This document shows, in pieces, positions 15,874 through 25,508 of a DNA stretch of 64,000 bases. The DNA is from Flavobacterium branchiarum. GTDB taxonomy: Bacteria > Bacteroidota > Bacteroidia > Flavobacteriales > Flavobacteriaceae. The position numbers and the translations under genes are program-made. The first letter of the stretch is position 1, and every line of letters begins with the position of its first letter. The notes beneath the pieces are model-generated. The model was not told where the DNA came from, searched no databases, and saw only the letters and a list, made by a program, of their open reading frames with translations. The DNA lies in assembly GCF_030409845.1 (NCBI RefSeq), contig NZ_JAUFQQ010000003.1, forward strand, positions 682,001-746,000, read 5' to 3'.

Positions 15874-16735
15874 AAAAGCTATAAAAGCTACATACTTTAG
15901 TATAGTCGGAAACACCTGCTTGGCCATTATAAAAGGCTTGGCAGGTTTTTTTGGCAATTCTTATGCCTTAATTGCAGATGCAATAGAATCAACAACAGAT
16001 ATATTTTCATCTTTTTTGGTGCTATTCGGAATCAAATATTCGAGTAGACCTGCTGATGAAAATCATCCCTACGGACATGGACGTGCAGAGCCATTAGTTA
16101 CTTTTTTGGTAGTTGGATTTTTAATAACATCAGCGACAATTATTGGTTACGAAAGTATTGCTAACATCCAAAATCCGCATGATTTACCAAAATCATGGAC
16201 ATTATACGTGTTGGGGGCTATTATTGTATGGAAAGAATATTCTTTTCGATTGGTAATGAAACGAAGCAAACAAACTAATAGTTCATCATTAGCGGCAGAT
16301 GCTTGGCATCACCGTAGTGATGCTATTACATCAGTAGCAGCATTTATTGGAATTTCTATAGCTTTGTGTATGGGAAAAGGATATGAGGCTGCAGATGATT
16401 GGGCTGCGCTTTTTGCCGCTTTTTTTATTTTATATAATAGTTATAAAATTTTTAGACCTGCACTTGGTGAAATTATGGACGAAAGTCTTAATGATGATTT
16501 AGTTGAGATAATTAGAAAGGAATCATTGACTGTTGTTGGAATTTTAGGAACAGAGAAATGTTTTATCCGTAAAGCAGGAATGAAGTTCCATGTAGATCTT
16601 CATGCTATAGTATCAGCTAAAATTTCGGTAAAAGAAGGGCATGAATTATCACATAAATTGCAAGATACGCTAAAAGAAAGAATACCTCAATTAGGAAATG
16701 TTTTAATTCATATAGAACCAGATGACTATAATTGA
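15860..16735 (+). CDS. Cation diffusion facilitator (CDF) metal exporter
   Basis: A 291-residue inner-membrane divalent-metal/proton antiporter. Six hydrophobic segments occupy residues about 10-205, and a cytoplasmic ferredoxin-like domain follows. Metal-site residues fit the family: IADAIESTTD in TM2 (E43, D47), the post-TM2 motif HPYGHGRAEP (69-78) and ADAWHHRSDA in TM5 (H150, D154). Zn2+, Fe2+ or Mn2+ could be the ion; the sequence does not decide. The start lies in a 7-bp repeat with four ATGs. The gene follows murA by 27 bp with no terminator, so it may be co-transcribed. Confidence 0.93.
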   Translation: MTNEEKAIKATYFSIVGNTCLAIIKGLAGFFGNSYALIADAIESTTDIFSSFLVLFGIKYSSRPADENHPYGHGRAEPLVTFLVVGFLITSATIIGYESIANIQNPHDLPKSWTLYVLGAIIVWKEYSFRLVMKRSKQTNSSSLAADAWHHRSDAITSVAAFIGISIALCMGKGYEAADDWAALFAAFFILYNSYKIFRPALGEIMDESLNDDLVEIIRKESLTVVGILGTEKCFIRKAGMKFHVDLHAIVSAKISVKEGHELSHKLQDTLKERIPQLGNVLIHIEPDDYN

Positions 16736-16787
16736 TTACTTAAGGGGCTAATTTGCAATTAGTATGAGGTACTATAACTTTACAAAT

Positions 16788-16831
16788 AAAAAATCCGTTT
16801 ATTCTTTTTATAGAATAAACGGATTTTTTTT
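16788..16831. terminator. Bidirectional terminator
   Basis: 14-bp perfect stem (16791-16804 with 16813-16826), A-run on the left and T-run on the right. It serves both the CDF gene and the convergent DUF5686 gene. Confidence 0.9.
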
Positions 16832-16884
16832 ATGGAGTAGTACCTGATATATCTAGAGATTTTATATTGCTATTAAAAAGAATA

Positions 16885-19377
16885 TTACTCAAGGATATTC
16901 AAGAATTTTAATCCAAAAACAACCCCATTTTGCTCAATTCCGTTTTGATAAGAGTGAACATAATCTACACGTAACATTCTAAATTTTCCAAAACCAAGAT
17001 TGTCTAAGCCAATTGTAAATTCAGAATATGGTTTTGTATTTGGAATTTCAAGCGAATGGAAACCTATGTTTAAAGTTGATTTTAGTTTATTTAATAATGG
17101 AATTTTGTTCATAATATATCCATTGTCATTATGTTCCATATGAACTTCAAAATAGCTATCGTTTGTACTATTACTGTAATAAGGAAGCAAATTAAAAACA
17201 TTTAAATAACGGCTGGCTTGACTAATATGGGTTTGATTACCATTAAAGTGTTTGTAATCCATAAAAGCGATGTTTTCGGCATTAAAAAACTTACCCGCTT
17301 TGATATTGATTCCTAAAAGGCCTTTGTTGCCAAGTGTCAAATCATATCTTACGGAAGCATTTAAATGGTCAAATTCATATTTTTTCTCATTAGCGGCTAA
17401 TCCTTTTTCGTATCCTAGATATATAGTTGGGTATTTTTCATTTCTAACATTGAATTTCCCGTCAGGTCTTGAAATGTATTTGTTGCCAAAATTAATTCTA
17501 GTAGTTAGATTGGTTTTAATTAAATGATGTTTTTCAAATGGAGCGCTTTCAAAATCATTTGGCGCAAGCGGATTATTAGAAGAATATAAGTCTCCTTTAT
17601 TAAAAAAAGAATAATCAGTTGTGTTAAAAAGTGGTTTGCGTTGTTCGTAGGCAATCTTTGCATTTAAAGTAATCCCATTAGCAATGTTTTGATAATAGTT
17701 TAATTGGGCAAATTCAAGATTGTAAATTTTCATATAATTATCCTTGAAAAACAACGAACTAACCGAATTGATAAAGCTACTAATTGGTTCATTACTGTTA
17801 AACTGTTTTACCTTGGTTCCTCCTGAAACCAAAATGGTAGCGTAATTTTGATGGTTAAAAGTGTGTTTGAATTCTCCTGTAATACGCAATCTTTCATCTG
17901 AAAAGCCATAATTAATTGCTGTACTTATTGAGGTTTCCTTTCCTTTTTCTTCGTTCCATTTTTTATATGAAAAGCCAGTCCCAACATTAAAACCTTGTAC
18001 AGTATTGAAACTAAGCGCACTTAAATCGAATAAACCATTGTATGTAAATGAATATTTCGCAAAAGTATTCTTGTGTTGATGACCTAGAAGTATATTTGAT
18101 ATATTGAACTTGTTGTTTTTGGCATCGATAGAATCTGTATATTTTCTAGAAGTTCGAATAGTCAGTAAACTATCTTTTTTGATGTAATCTGTACTTTCTT
18201 CTATGGTTAAAGGAATTGGGCGAATTGTATTCCAATACGAATCATCTTTTTTATTTGAGTTCGCTTCAAAACTTACGATTTCATTAGTGAAAGTCTTCTT
18301 TTCAAAAGATTCGGGAAACTCGTAATTTGTATACACATAATTAAATTTACCTGTAAACGTAATGCCTAGAGCTCCAGCAGTAAAGGACAGGCTCTGGGCA
18401 TTTTTTGCCCATAATTTGTTTTTTGAGTTATAACTAAAACTTTGTTTTAGCTTCATTATTTGAGTAACCTCATTTTTAATTCTATATCCTTTTATATCCA
18501 GATCTATAGCATAAATAGCAAAACTATCATCTATAATGTAAATATAGCCTTCAAAAACAGGTTCTTTGTCTCTTCTTGGAATAACTTTTATCTTATTGAT
18601 TTCTTTATTATTCTCATCAAAGAAAGTTCCTTCGAGTTTGTATTTGTAATAATTAAAGGCATTATCTGCAATGGGAGAAATCATATTTACACCAAATTTG
18701 AGCGTATTATTATAGAAATCATAGGTAGATAAACTGGCCGTATTATAGCTGAAACCTTTGTTGTTTCCAGATATTTTAGAAGCAATAATTTTTTCCTTCA
18801 AATTATTGGGTTTCTCAAAAGTAATTTTAGAAATAGTTTCAGAGAGGTATAAAATACCAGTTCCTGTAGAGTCCAGATTAGAAGCCATTTCTTCTCCAAT
18901 GTCTACTTTTATCCCCATTATTTTTTTGGGTAAATCCTTTATTTTGAACAAACCCTTTGAGTAGAAATCGGCAGTATAGCGCTGCGTTTTTTCAGAGTTT
19001 TCTCTTTTGTTAGCAATAGCACTTTTTATGATGGCATTTGCAGGATTGTTTTTTGGGTTGATAATTACTTCATTAAGAGTAAAGTTTTCTTCCTGTAGTT
19101 TTACATCTAAAGTGTAAGAAGTTAAAGAGGTATTTGGGATAGTTAGCTTTTGAGCTTTGTATCCTAGGTATTGAAATATGATTTTATTCTTACCAATTTC
19201 CTTTACATTCAGTTGGTATTTCCCCTGTTCGTTTGAAGTGGTGCTATTATAAGTGTTCTCTTCGAAGACCGAAACAAAAGGGAGTGGATTTCCATTCTCA
19301 TCTGAAATGGTACCTTTTATCTGTGCGAAATTTGAAATAGAAAATAAAAAAAAAGTAAATAAAATAAAGTTTTTCAT
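16885..19377 (-). CDS. DUF5686 outer-membrane protein with carboxypeptidase-like regulatory domain
   Basis: An 830-residue protein with a signal peptide (MKNFILFTFFLFSISNFAQ). An N-terminal carboxypeptidase-D regulatory-like Ig domain follows (about 20-105: GTISDENGNPLPFVSVFEENT, YQLNVKEIGKNKIIFQYLGY), then the DUF5686 region, which is rich in alternating beta strands and ends in a short aromatic-rich strand (FGLKFLNILE), as expected for an outer-membrane barrel. DUF5686 proteins resemble TonB-dependent receptors without a plug; the ligand is unknown. The upstream ATG at 19389 adds only MNLF; the ATG at 19375-19377 begins a standard signal peptide. Confidence 0.88.
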   Translation of the reverse strand: MKNFILFTFFLFSISNFAQIKGTISDENGNPLPFVSVFEENTYNSTTSNEQGKYQLNVKEIGKNKIIFQYLGYKAQKLTIPNTSLTSYTLDVKLQEENFTLNEVIINPKNNPANAIIKSAIANKRENSEKTQRYTADFYSKGLFKIKDLPKKIMGIKVDIGEEMASNLDSTGTGILYLSETISKITFEKPNNLKEKIIASKISGNNKGFSYNTASLSTYDFYNNTLKFGVNMISPIADNAFNYYKYKLEGTFFDENNKEINKIKVIPRRDKEPVFEGYIYIIDDSFAIYAIDLDIKGYRIKNEVTQIMKLKQSFSYNSKNKLWAKNAQSLSFTAGALGITFTGKFNYVYTNYEFPESFEKKTFTNEIVSFEANSNKKDDSYWNTIRPIPLTIEESTDYIKKDSLLTIRTSRKYTDSIDAKNNKFNISNILLGHQHKNTFAKYSFTYNGLFDLSALSFNTVQGFNVGTGFSYKKWNEEKGKETSISTAINYGFSDERLRITGEFKHTFNHQNYATILVSGGTKVKQFNSNEPISSFINSVSSLFFKDNYMKIYNLEFAQLNYYQNIANGITLNAKIAYEQRKPLFNTTDYSFFNKGDLYSSNNPLAPNDFESAPFEKHHLIKTNLTTRINFGNKYISRPDGKFNVRNEKYPTIYLGYEKGLAANEKKYEFDHLNASVRYDLTLGNKGLLGINIKAGKFFNAENIAFMDYKHFNGNQTHISQASRYLNVFNLLPYYSNSTNDSYFEVHMEHNDNGYIMNKIPLLNKLKSTLNIGFHSLEIPNTKPYSEFTIGLDNLGFGKFRMLRVDYVHSYQNGIEQNGVVFGLKFLNILE

Positions 19378-19462
19378 AAATAGGTTCATTTCTTACTTCA
19401 AAAATAGAAGAAGTTAATAATGAACCTATTAAAAATTTGTTAAACTATTTATAGTATTTTGA

Positions 19463-19876
19463 CTATAAAAAAGAGTGTATAGCAAGCTCGTAACTTTTTA
19501 AACCAAAACCAAGAATGACTCCTTTAGCGTTTCCTGATATATACGATTGGTGGCGAAAGCTTTCGCGTGCATAAGTATTAGAAATATGAACTTCTATAAC
19601 AGGAGTTGTAACCGCTTTTATTGCATCACCAATACCAATTGAAGTATGGGTGTATGCACCGGCATTTAAAATAATACCGTCATAAGTAAACCCAAACTCT
19701 TGTATTTTTCCAATTAGCTCCCCTTCAATATTACTTTGATAATAATTTAGTTCAATATTTGGAAAAGAATTTTGTAACGTCACAAAGTAGTCTTCAAATG
19801 TTTGAGAGCCATAAACTTCGGGTTCTCTTTTTCCTAAAAGATTCAGATTTGGTCCGTTTATAATGATGATTTTCAT
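19463..19876 (-). CDS. aroQ: Type II 3-dehydroquinate dehydratase
   Basis: A 137-residue flavodoxin-fold enzyme that dehydrates 3-dehydroquinate in the shikimate pathway. It begins with the hallmark IINGPNLNLLGKREPEVYG (residues 5-23, catalytic Y22). NAGAYTHTS (71-79) supplies N71 and H77, and EVHISN (95-100) supplies the catalytic H97. Arg residues follow in YARESFRHQSYIS. Length is slightly under the common 140-150, with no loss of motifs. It is monocistronic, on the opposite strand to xerD 2.4 kb away; the porin-like genes lie between them. Confidence 0.97.
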   Translation of the reverse strand: MKIIIINGPNLNLLGKREPEVYGSQTFEDYFVTLQNSFPNIELNYYQSNIEGELIGKIQEFGFTYDGIILNAGAYTHTSIGIGDAIKAVTTPVIEVHISNTYARESFRHQSYISGNAKGVILGFGLKSYELAIHSFL

Positions 19877-20007
19877 TTAATATAATTTAGGTATTATGGA
19901 ATTGTTTTCTTTTATAGCTTATTGGCAACAATTTACTAAGATTGTAAAAATAAAAAAACCGCTCCAATAAATAGAACGGTTTTGATAAAAGTATGTGATA
20001 TTATTTT

Positions 20008-20550
20008 TTAGAACATGAATCCAGCTGAAAGTTGGAAAACTGAGTTTTTCGCTTTAGCATCTTTCGATACTTCTGTTAAACCTAAACCATAACGACCTTG
20101 GATAAAAATATTTTTTGTGACTTTAAATCCTAATCCAGCCGCAAGAGCGAAATCAAATGTTTTAGCATCTTTAATATCAAAATCATTTTTTTGACTTAAA
20201 AGGAAAGAAGCTTGTGGACCTGCCTCAAGGCTAAATGAATCACTTAAATAAATTTTTGCCAATACAGGAATAGATAAATATCCTAATTTGTCTTTAAATT
20301 CTCCTAAAGCATTTTTATAAGTTGCTCCTTGTGTAGAGTACAAAAGCTCAGGTTGAATTGAGAATCTATCTAATAACTTAATTTCTGCTACCAAACCAGC
20401 ATGATAACTAGTTATCGCATCGGTCTGAACGTCTGTTCCATTTAAATTTGCAAAATTCACCCCAGCTTTTGCTCCGATTTGTAAAAATTGAGCTTGCATT
20501 GTTGTTGCTGTTGCTAAGAATAGTACAGCTCCTAAAATTAATTTTTTCAT
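20008..20550 (-). CDS. Outer-membrane beta-barrel protein (porin family)
   Basis: A 180-residue protein with a signal peptide (MKKLILGAVLFLATATTMQAQ) and an eight-strand barrel of the OMP_b-brl_2 type: QIGAKAGVNFANLNGTD, DRFSIQPELLYSTQGATYK, YLSIPVLAKIYLSDSFSLEAGPQASFLLSQ, and a terminal strand ending in Phe (FQLSAGFMF), the usual outer-membrane assembly signal. It is closely similar in layout to the plus-strand paralogue at 21608-22186, so the two arose by duplication and now diverge. The specific role is unknown; members act as small structural or adhesion barrels. Confidence 0.9.
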   Translation of the reverse strand: MKKLILGAVLFLATATTMQAQFLQIGAKAGVNFANLNGTDVQTDAITSYHAGLVAEIKLLDRFSIQPELLYSTQGATYKNALGEFKDKLGYLSIPVLAKIYLSDSFSLEAGPQASFLLSQKNDFDIKDAKTFDFALAAGLGFKVTKNIFIQGRYGLGLTEVSKDAKAKNSVFQLSAGFMF

Positions 20551-20820
20551 AAGTTCTTTTTTACGATTTGATTGATTTTTTATAAATTATTGTTTGTAAA
20601 ATGCAAATATTGCTTAAATAATTCGAATGATTTGAATCATTTATATTAAATTATTACTAGCTAATTTGTTTGTTCAACAGCAAAATTACATGCTATTAAG
20701 CATTCTTGTTTATACTTACAGCCAATTGTTTTATAGAATTTGCATGTGTTTTTAATTTTGTAGTACAATAAGTAATTTAATATTGTGTGTTTGTAGTATT
20801 AATCTTGTAAATAATTAAAC

Positions 20821-21333
20821 ATTAAAAAAATATTTTGACTGTCATGACAGTTTTGGGATTCGCATTTGCAAATGCACAAGAGCAAACTGCAAAAGGGAAG
20901 TGGCTTATTGAAGCCAAGACTGGTTTTGGTGAAACAGATACAAGGAATACTTCTTTTAGGCTTTCGTCTCATGATGGAAGTACTGCTTGGAATGTTGGAA
21001 CAGAAGGTGGTTATTTTGTAATGAATGATCTAGCTGTAAAGGCAGGATTAGGTTATGGAGATAATAGAAATGATTTTCAAATACTATTTTCTCATACAAG
21101 TAAGAACAAAATAGTACTTATTAAACAAGTTCCCGTTAGAGGTATCTTATAACGGAAACAGTATTAAAGGTGCCAATGAAAACCCTTCATACATCGGTTT
21201 TCAAGGTGGATACGCTTGGTTTGTTGGTAATACTATCTCTGTTGAACCAGGAATTCGTTACAATGCTACTCTAAATGAATATTTTAGCAAAAGCGTATTT
21301 CAATTTAAAATTGGTTTCGCATTGCATTTCTAA
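20821..21333 (+). pseudogene. Decayed outer-membrane beta-barrel gene
   Basis: A third barrel-type gene that is no longer intact. The leader reads as a standard signal peptide (LTVMTVLGFAFANAQE), but the expected ATG is ATT (20821) and one base is missing before TTG at 20835, so the normal start is lost; only a TTG could initiate. The frame stops at 21152 after a shift near 21090-21130. The other frame then encodes the rest of the barrel (FPLEVSYNGNSIKGANENPS to FQFKIGFALHF) up to TAA at 21331-21333. Both halves look like one protein of about 170 residues. At least two lesions argue against a sequencing error. Confidence 0.8.
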
Positions 21334-21354
21334 ACGTTTCTAATCAGTTTAAGA

Positions 21355-21387
21355 AAAACCTTTCATAATTAATTACAAAAGGTTTTT
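21355..21387 (+). terminator. Terminator after the decayed barrel gene
   Basis: Stem AAAACCTTT (21355-21363) with AAAGGTTTT (21378-21386) and a T-rich end. Confidence 0.65.
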
Positions 21388-21607
21388 TAATTTATAGGTT
21401 TTGTCGGGTTAATTTTTTTTGTTTTAAAAATTAAATTCGCATCACTAAATTTAGTGACAACATAGGGCTTAATGTGTTATGAAACAGTGCTTTGTGAGTG
21501 TTTTGCTGATGAATTTATTTTTTTGTTTTTATTTTTTTTAACATGTATTTTTGGATTTTAGATTTCACTTATTTACGTTTGCTGCATAAATTTTAACACA
21601 AACAAAA

Positions 21608-22186
21608 ATGAAAAAAATTACTTTATCTATTATTGCGGTTTTAGCATTTGGTTTTGCAAATGCTCAAGAAACTAAGTTTGGAGTAAAAGGAGGTTTGAAT
21701 GTTACAAACTTCGCAGGTGGAAATTATTATGATGCTAAATCTTTAGTAGGTTTTCACGTTGGAGGTTTTGCTGAGATTAAGATTATTAAAAGATTAGCTA
21801 TTCAGCCTGAGCTTTTATTCTCAACTCAAGGTGCTAAAATGAAGTTTCCTGGTGAAAGTGATTTCAATTCTAAATTGAATTATTTAAATGTTCCTGTATT
21901 GGCTAAATTTTTTGTAACAAAAGAATTTACTGTTGAAGCCGGTCCACAAATTGGATTTTTATTATCAGCTAAACAAGATGGTGAAAATGCTAAAGATCTT
22001 TATAAAACTACAGATTTAGGATTTAACTTTGGAGCAGGGTACAGTTTTACAGAAAATGTTTTTGTAAATATTCGTTATACGGTTGGTGTATCTAATGTTG
22101 GAGATTATAATGTTGAGGATTTAGAAGATTATTATGATAGCCCAAAAAACAGTGTGTTAGCATTGTCTTTAGGTTATAAATTCTAA
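21608..22186 (+). CDS. Outer-membrane beta-barrel protein (porin family)
   Basis: A 192-residue paralogue of the protein at 20008-20550: signal peptide MKKITLSIIAVLAFGFANAQ, then KFGVKGGLNVTNFAGG, RLAIQPELLFSTQGAKMKF, YLNVPVLAKFFVTKEFTVEAGPQIGFLLSAKQ and a C-terminal strand ALSLGYKF. The DL-EDYYDSPKNS loop between the last strands is longer and acidic. It is an OMP_b-brl_2 barrel with no known ligand. A strong terminator follows 28 bp downstream, so the gene is a single transcription unit. Confidence 0.92.
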   Translation: MKKITLSIIAVLAFGFANAQETKFGVKGGLNVTNFAGGNYYDAKSLVGFHVGGFAEIKIIKRLAIQPELLFSTQGAKMKFPGESDFNSKLNYLNVPVLAKFFVTKEFTVEAGPQIGFLLSAKQDGENAKDLYKTTDLGFNFGAGYSFTENVFVNIRYTVGVSNVGDYNVEDLEDYYDSPKNSVLALSLGYKF

Positions 22187-22214
22187 TTCTTGAATTTTAA
22201 TAATACAATTTAAG

Positions 22215-22243
22215 AACCTTCTGCCGTGGCAGAAGGTTTTTTT
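22215..22243 (+). terminator. Terminator of the beta-barrel gene
   Basis: 11-bp perfect arms (22215-22225, 22228-22238) followed by T7. Confidence 0.93.
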
Positions 22244-22270
22244 ATGCGGAAAATGTTTTACTTTGTAGTT

Positions 22271-23167
22271 ATGAATTGGAATAGCTATGTAAAAGATTAC
22301 CAATCTTATCTTAAGATAGAACGTGGTTTATCTAAAAATACCATCGAAAATTATGTTTTTGATATTGAGCGGTTGTGTCTTTTTTTAGCTGAGAATAAAA
22401 TTGAAATTTCTCCTGTAAAAATTAGTGAAGAAACCATACAGCAATTTATATATTCCGTTTCCAAAGAAGTAAATGCGCGCTCTCAGGCTCGTATTATTTC
22501 TGGTTTGAAAAGTTTTTTTAATTATTTAATTTTCGAAGACTACCGTAATACGACCCCGTTAGAACTTATAGAGTCACCTAAAACGGGCAGAAAATTACCA
22601 GATACGCTGTCGGTTGATGATATTGATGCGCTAATTGCTGCTATCGATTTGAGCTCTAATGAAGGCGAACGAAATCGAGCTATGTTGGAAACCTTATATA
22701 GTTGCGGGCTTCGTGTTTCGGAATTAGTTGCCTTAAGAATATCGGATTTGTTTTTTGAGGAAGGTTTTGTGAAAATTACAGGGAAAGGAAATAAAGAACG
22801 TTTTGTTCCTATTGGAGAATCTACTCAAAAATTTATTTTACTGTACGTGAATTCAGTTCGGCTACATCTAAATATTAAAAAAGGGCATGAAGATACTTTG
22901 TTCCTCAACAGAAGAGGGAGTCAGTTAACTAGAGCCATGATTTTTACAATCATTAAAGATTTAGCTTTTAAAATTGGTTTAAATAAAAGCATAAGTCCGC
23001 ATACTTTAAGGCATTCTTTTGCAACACATTTACTTGAAAATGGTGCCGATTTAAGATCAATACAATTAATGTTAGGGCATGAATCAATCACTACAACCGA
23101 AATTTATGTTCATCTGGATAGAACATTCTTAACGCAAGTAATTAATACTTTTCATCCCAGAAGATAG
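22271..23167 (+). CDS. xerD: Site-specific tyrosine recombinase XerD
   Basis: A 298-residue tyrosine recombinase that, with XerC, resolves chromosome dimers at dif. An N-terminal SAM-like core-binding domain (about 1-90, WNSYVKDYQSYLKIERGLS) precedes the catalytic domain with R148 (CGLRVSELV), K172 (GKGNKERFVP), H244 and R247 (SPHTLRHSFATHLL), H270 (LMLGHESITTTEIYVH) and nucleophile Y279. All six key residues are present and length matches XerD. The frame is open upstream to 22226, but those codons overlap the preceding terminator; the ATG at 22271 is right. No integron or phage genes are nearby, so it is the housekeeping recombinase. Confidence 0.95.
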   Translation: MNWNSYVKDYQSYLKIERGLSKNTIENYVFDIERLCLFLAENKIEISPVKISEETIQQFIYSVSKEVNARSQARIISGLKSFFNYLIFEDYRNTTPLELIESPKTGRKLPDTLSVDDIDALIAAIDLSSNEGERNRAMLETLYSCGLRVSELVALRISDLFFEEGFVKITGKGNKERFVPIGESTQKFILLYVNSVRLHLNIKKGHEDTLFLNRRGSQLTRAMIFTIIKDLAFKIGLNKSISPHTLRHSFATHLLENGADLRSIQLMLGHESITTTEIYVHLDRTFLTQVINTFHPRR

Positions 23168-23367
23168 CTGTTTGGTTAAAATATATTGCAAGTTTGTGTT
23201 TTTGTTTTAAAAAAAATAATATCTTGGAGCTGTATTGTTCAGGATAATGAGTATTTGCTTTTATACTTGTAATATAAAGTGAAAAAAAAATGAATTTTTT
23301 GGTCTTTTATTGTAAGATCAGTTTTATTTATTTTTAAATGAATTAGTCAACTTACACAAACACAATT

Positions 23368-24891
23368 ATGGGTTTTGATTTATATGAAGATGAAAATTGT
23401 CAGAAGTTGAATAACTTTTACAAGAAATTATTTGCCGAAATTCCTGACTTAATTTTTCAATTTGTTGTCGATGTCGATAACACCTATTCTTTTCCTTTGG
23501 TGAGTAAGTCCATGGAAGAGGTGTTTGAGTTGTCTATAACTGAATTTTCTAATCGTAGTAAGTTTTTTATCTACGAGAGAGTGCATCCTGAGGATCAGCA
23601 TCTGTTTATTTGTTCGCTTTCTAAAGCAAAAAAATCTTTAACTCCATGGGAAATTGAATTTCGAGTAGTGTTGCCAAAAAAAGGGATTCGTTGGTTAAAA
23701 GTGTGCTCAAAAACAGAGGGTTCACTTGATGGAAGGGTAAGTTTTTATGGACGAATGTCTGATGTTACTGACATTAAAGATCAAGAGCTAAAACTTAAAT
23801 TATCCGAAGAACGTTTTCAGTTTGCCTTAGATGCTTCGACTGTAGGTGTTTGGGATTGGGATATGGTAACCAATAGCGTTTTTTATTCTTCTTTGTCTTT
23901 AAAGATTTTAGAATTACAATCCAATGATATTTTTGATGATCCAGAACGTTGGGATAAAATTGTGCATCCGGATGATTTGCCTAAGTATTATTCTGATATT
24001 CAGGAGCATTTTGATAATAAAGTGCCCTATTATGAAAATTATCATCGCGTATTGACCTCTAGTGGTAAATACAAATGGATATTGGATCGTGGCAAGGTTA
24101 TCGAAAGAGATCTTAATGGTAAACCATTGCGCGTATTAGGTACGCATACTGATGTTTCTTATCAGAAGGAGAAAGAGCTAGAGCTTATTAAGACAATGAA
24201 ATTGTTTAGTGATCAAAATAATCGATTACTTAATTTTTCACATATTGTCTCGCATAATCTAAATACGCAGGCTGGGAATATTAAAAGTATTCTTGATTTT
24301 GTAGATGAAGATCATAGTAAGGAGACAATTGAAGAAATGTTGGCTCATTTGCGTACTGTTTCTAATGATTTAAATGAAACTATTTCTAATTTAACGCAGG
24401 TTGTTCAGATTCAAAGCAACCTTAATATTGTGATAAAGCCTCTTAAATTAAGGTATAGTATCGATAAAACAGTTTCGGCAATAAGGGCTTTTAGTGGTAA
24501 AGTTAAAATCACAATACTTAATAATGTCCCTGATTATGTAACGATTAGTTTTAATCCTGCTTATTTAGAAAGTGTTTTGTTGAATTTTACGACTAATGCA
24601 ATTAAATACGCGCATCCTGATAGAGCTCCTGTAATTGAGTTTGTTTTTGCAATTGAGCCTGATGGTCGTAAAGCTTTAAATATTAGAGATAATGGCATCG
24701 GAATTGATTTAGAGCTATATGGGGACTTGATATTTGGAATGTACAAAACGTTTCATAAGCATAAAGAAGCTCGCGGAATAGGATTATATATTACTAAGAA
24801 TCAAATAGAATCAATGAAAGGGGAGGTTTCTGTAGCAAGTGTTGTTGGAGAAGGGACTACTTTTAAAATTATTTTTAATGATGATTTATAG
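23368..24891 (+). CDS. PAS-domain sensor histidine kinase
   Basis: A 507-residue soluble kinase. Two PAS_3-type domains span about 10-135 (ending GRMSDVTDIKDQE) and 145-275 (ending GTHTDVSYQKEKE). The dimerisation region has the phospho-acceptor motif FSHIVSHNLNTQ with H296, of the variant (no following Pro) common in Flavobacteria. The HATPase domain shows TTNAIKYAHPD, DNGIGIDLE and the G2-type ARGIGLYITKNQIE. No membrane segment or receiver is visible, so the signal is probably cytoplasmic; the response regulator is not adjacent. The TAG stop codon touches the first base of a 10-unit tandem repeat. Confidence 0.92.
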   Translation: MGFDLYEDENCQKLNNFYKKLFAEIPDLIFQFVVDVDNTYSFPLVSKSMEEVFELSITEFSNRSKFFIYERVHPEDQHLFICSLSKAKKSLTPWEIEFRVVLPKKGIRWLKVCSKTEGSLDGRVSFYGRMSDVTDIKDQELKLKLSEERFQFALDASTVGVWDWDMVTNSVFYSSLSLKILELQSNDIFDDPERWDKIVHPDDLPKYYSDIQEHFDNKVPYYENYHRVLTSSGKYKWILDRGKVIERDLNGKPLRVLGTHTDVSYQKEKELELIKTMKLFSDQNNRLLNFSHIVSHNLNTQAGNIKSILDFVDEDHSKETIEEMLAHLRTVSNDLNETISNLTQVVQIQSNLNIVIKPLKLRYSIDKTVSAIRAFSGKVKITILNNVPDYVTISFNPAYLESVLLNFTTNAIKYAHPDRAPVIEFVFAIEPDGRKALNIRDNGIGIDLELYGDLIFGMYKTFHKHKEARGIGLYITKNQIESMKGEVSVASVVGEGTTFKIIFNDDL

Positions 24892-25050
24892 GTTCAGAGA
24901 TACAAAGGTTCAGAGATACAAAGGTTCAGAGATACAAAGGTTCAGAGATACAAAGGTTCAGAGATACAAAGGTTCAGAGATACAAAGGTTCAGAGTCGCA
25001 AAGGTTCAGAGTTACAAAGGTTCAGAGTTACAAAGGTTCAGAGTTACAAA
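24891..25050 (+). repeat. 10 x 16-bp tandem repeat (GGTTCAGAGATACAAA)
   Basis: Ten contiguous 16-bp units with no indels. Units 1-6 are identical, unit 7 has three changes, and units 8-10 share GTTA for GATA. Each unit is two octamers of the N3-CARAG form, so the array belongs to the 8-bp-period family also seen at 14.3 and 47.4 kb. The array starts at the last base of the histidine kinase stop codon. Confidence 0.95.
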
Positions 25051-25508
25051 GTTTTTGATTTTAGGTGCTGCGTTTTTAAGGGTTTGAGTGACTATGGTTT
25101 AAGAGTAACAGATTCGAAGTATATAACTGAATCAATTCGAAAATCTTTTGGAAGACAAAAAACTCATCAAGTAGCTAACATAAAGTTTTTTTTTTCATAG
25201 AATCCTCCATTACCCCAATCTTGTCTTTCTGAGGCACGAAGAATCACATCAAGTAGCTCGGCAATCTACGAATACTTTGCATTTGTTTCTTGTGGTGGTT
25301 ACTTTGTCTGTTCGCTATCGGTCGTGTCTTCCTTCGTCAGAATAAGATTGAGGATAAAAAAAATCAAACAAAAGAAATTCTTGCTACCCCACAGGTTTTT
25401 GTATTGATCCATATAAAACGTAGTGCCTTTGTGGTTAGTTAATTCAAATAAAAGGTTTAATTTTTTTAAATTCCTTTATGGTAAAAAAGCATGATATCTG
25501 TATAAATA
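25051..25508. other. Intergenic region past the 16-bp array
   Basis: Apart from the dispersed element at 25216-25350 I see no gene or structured feature. Confidence 0.5.
25216..25350. repeat. Dispersed intergenic element, copy B (diverged)
   Basis: Starts CAATCTTGTCTTTCTGAGG and ends TCAGAATAAGATTG, an imperfect inverted repeat. It shares the GAGGCACGAAGAATC left part and the TTCGCTATCGGTCG inner part with copy A at 4356-4485. Confidence 0.65.

Noticed and set aside
24839..25087. 82-codon ORF with a repeated RFRDTKVQRYKGSEIQ-type product
   Set aside because: It is only the translation of the 16-bp tandem array plus the end of the histidine kinase in another frame.
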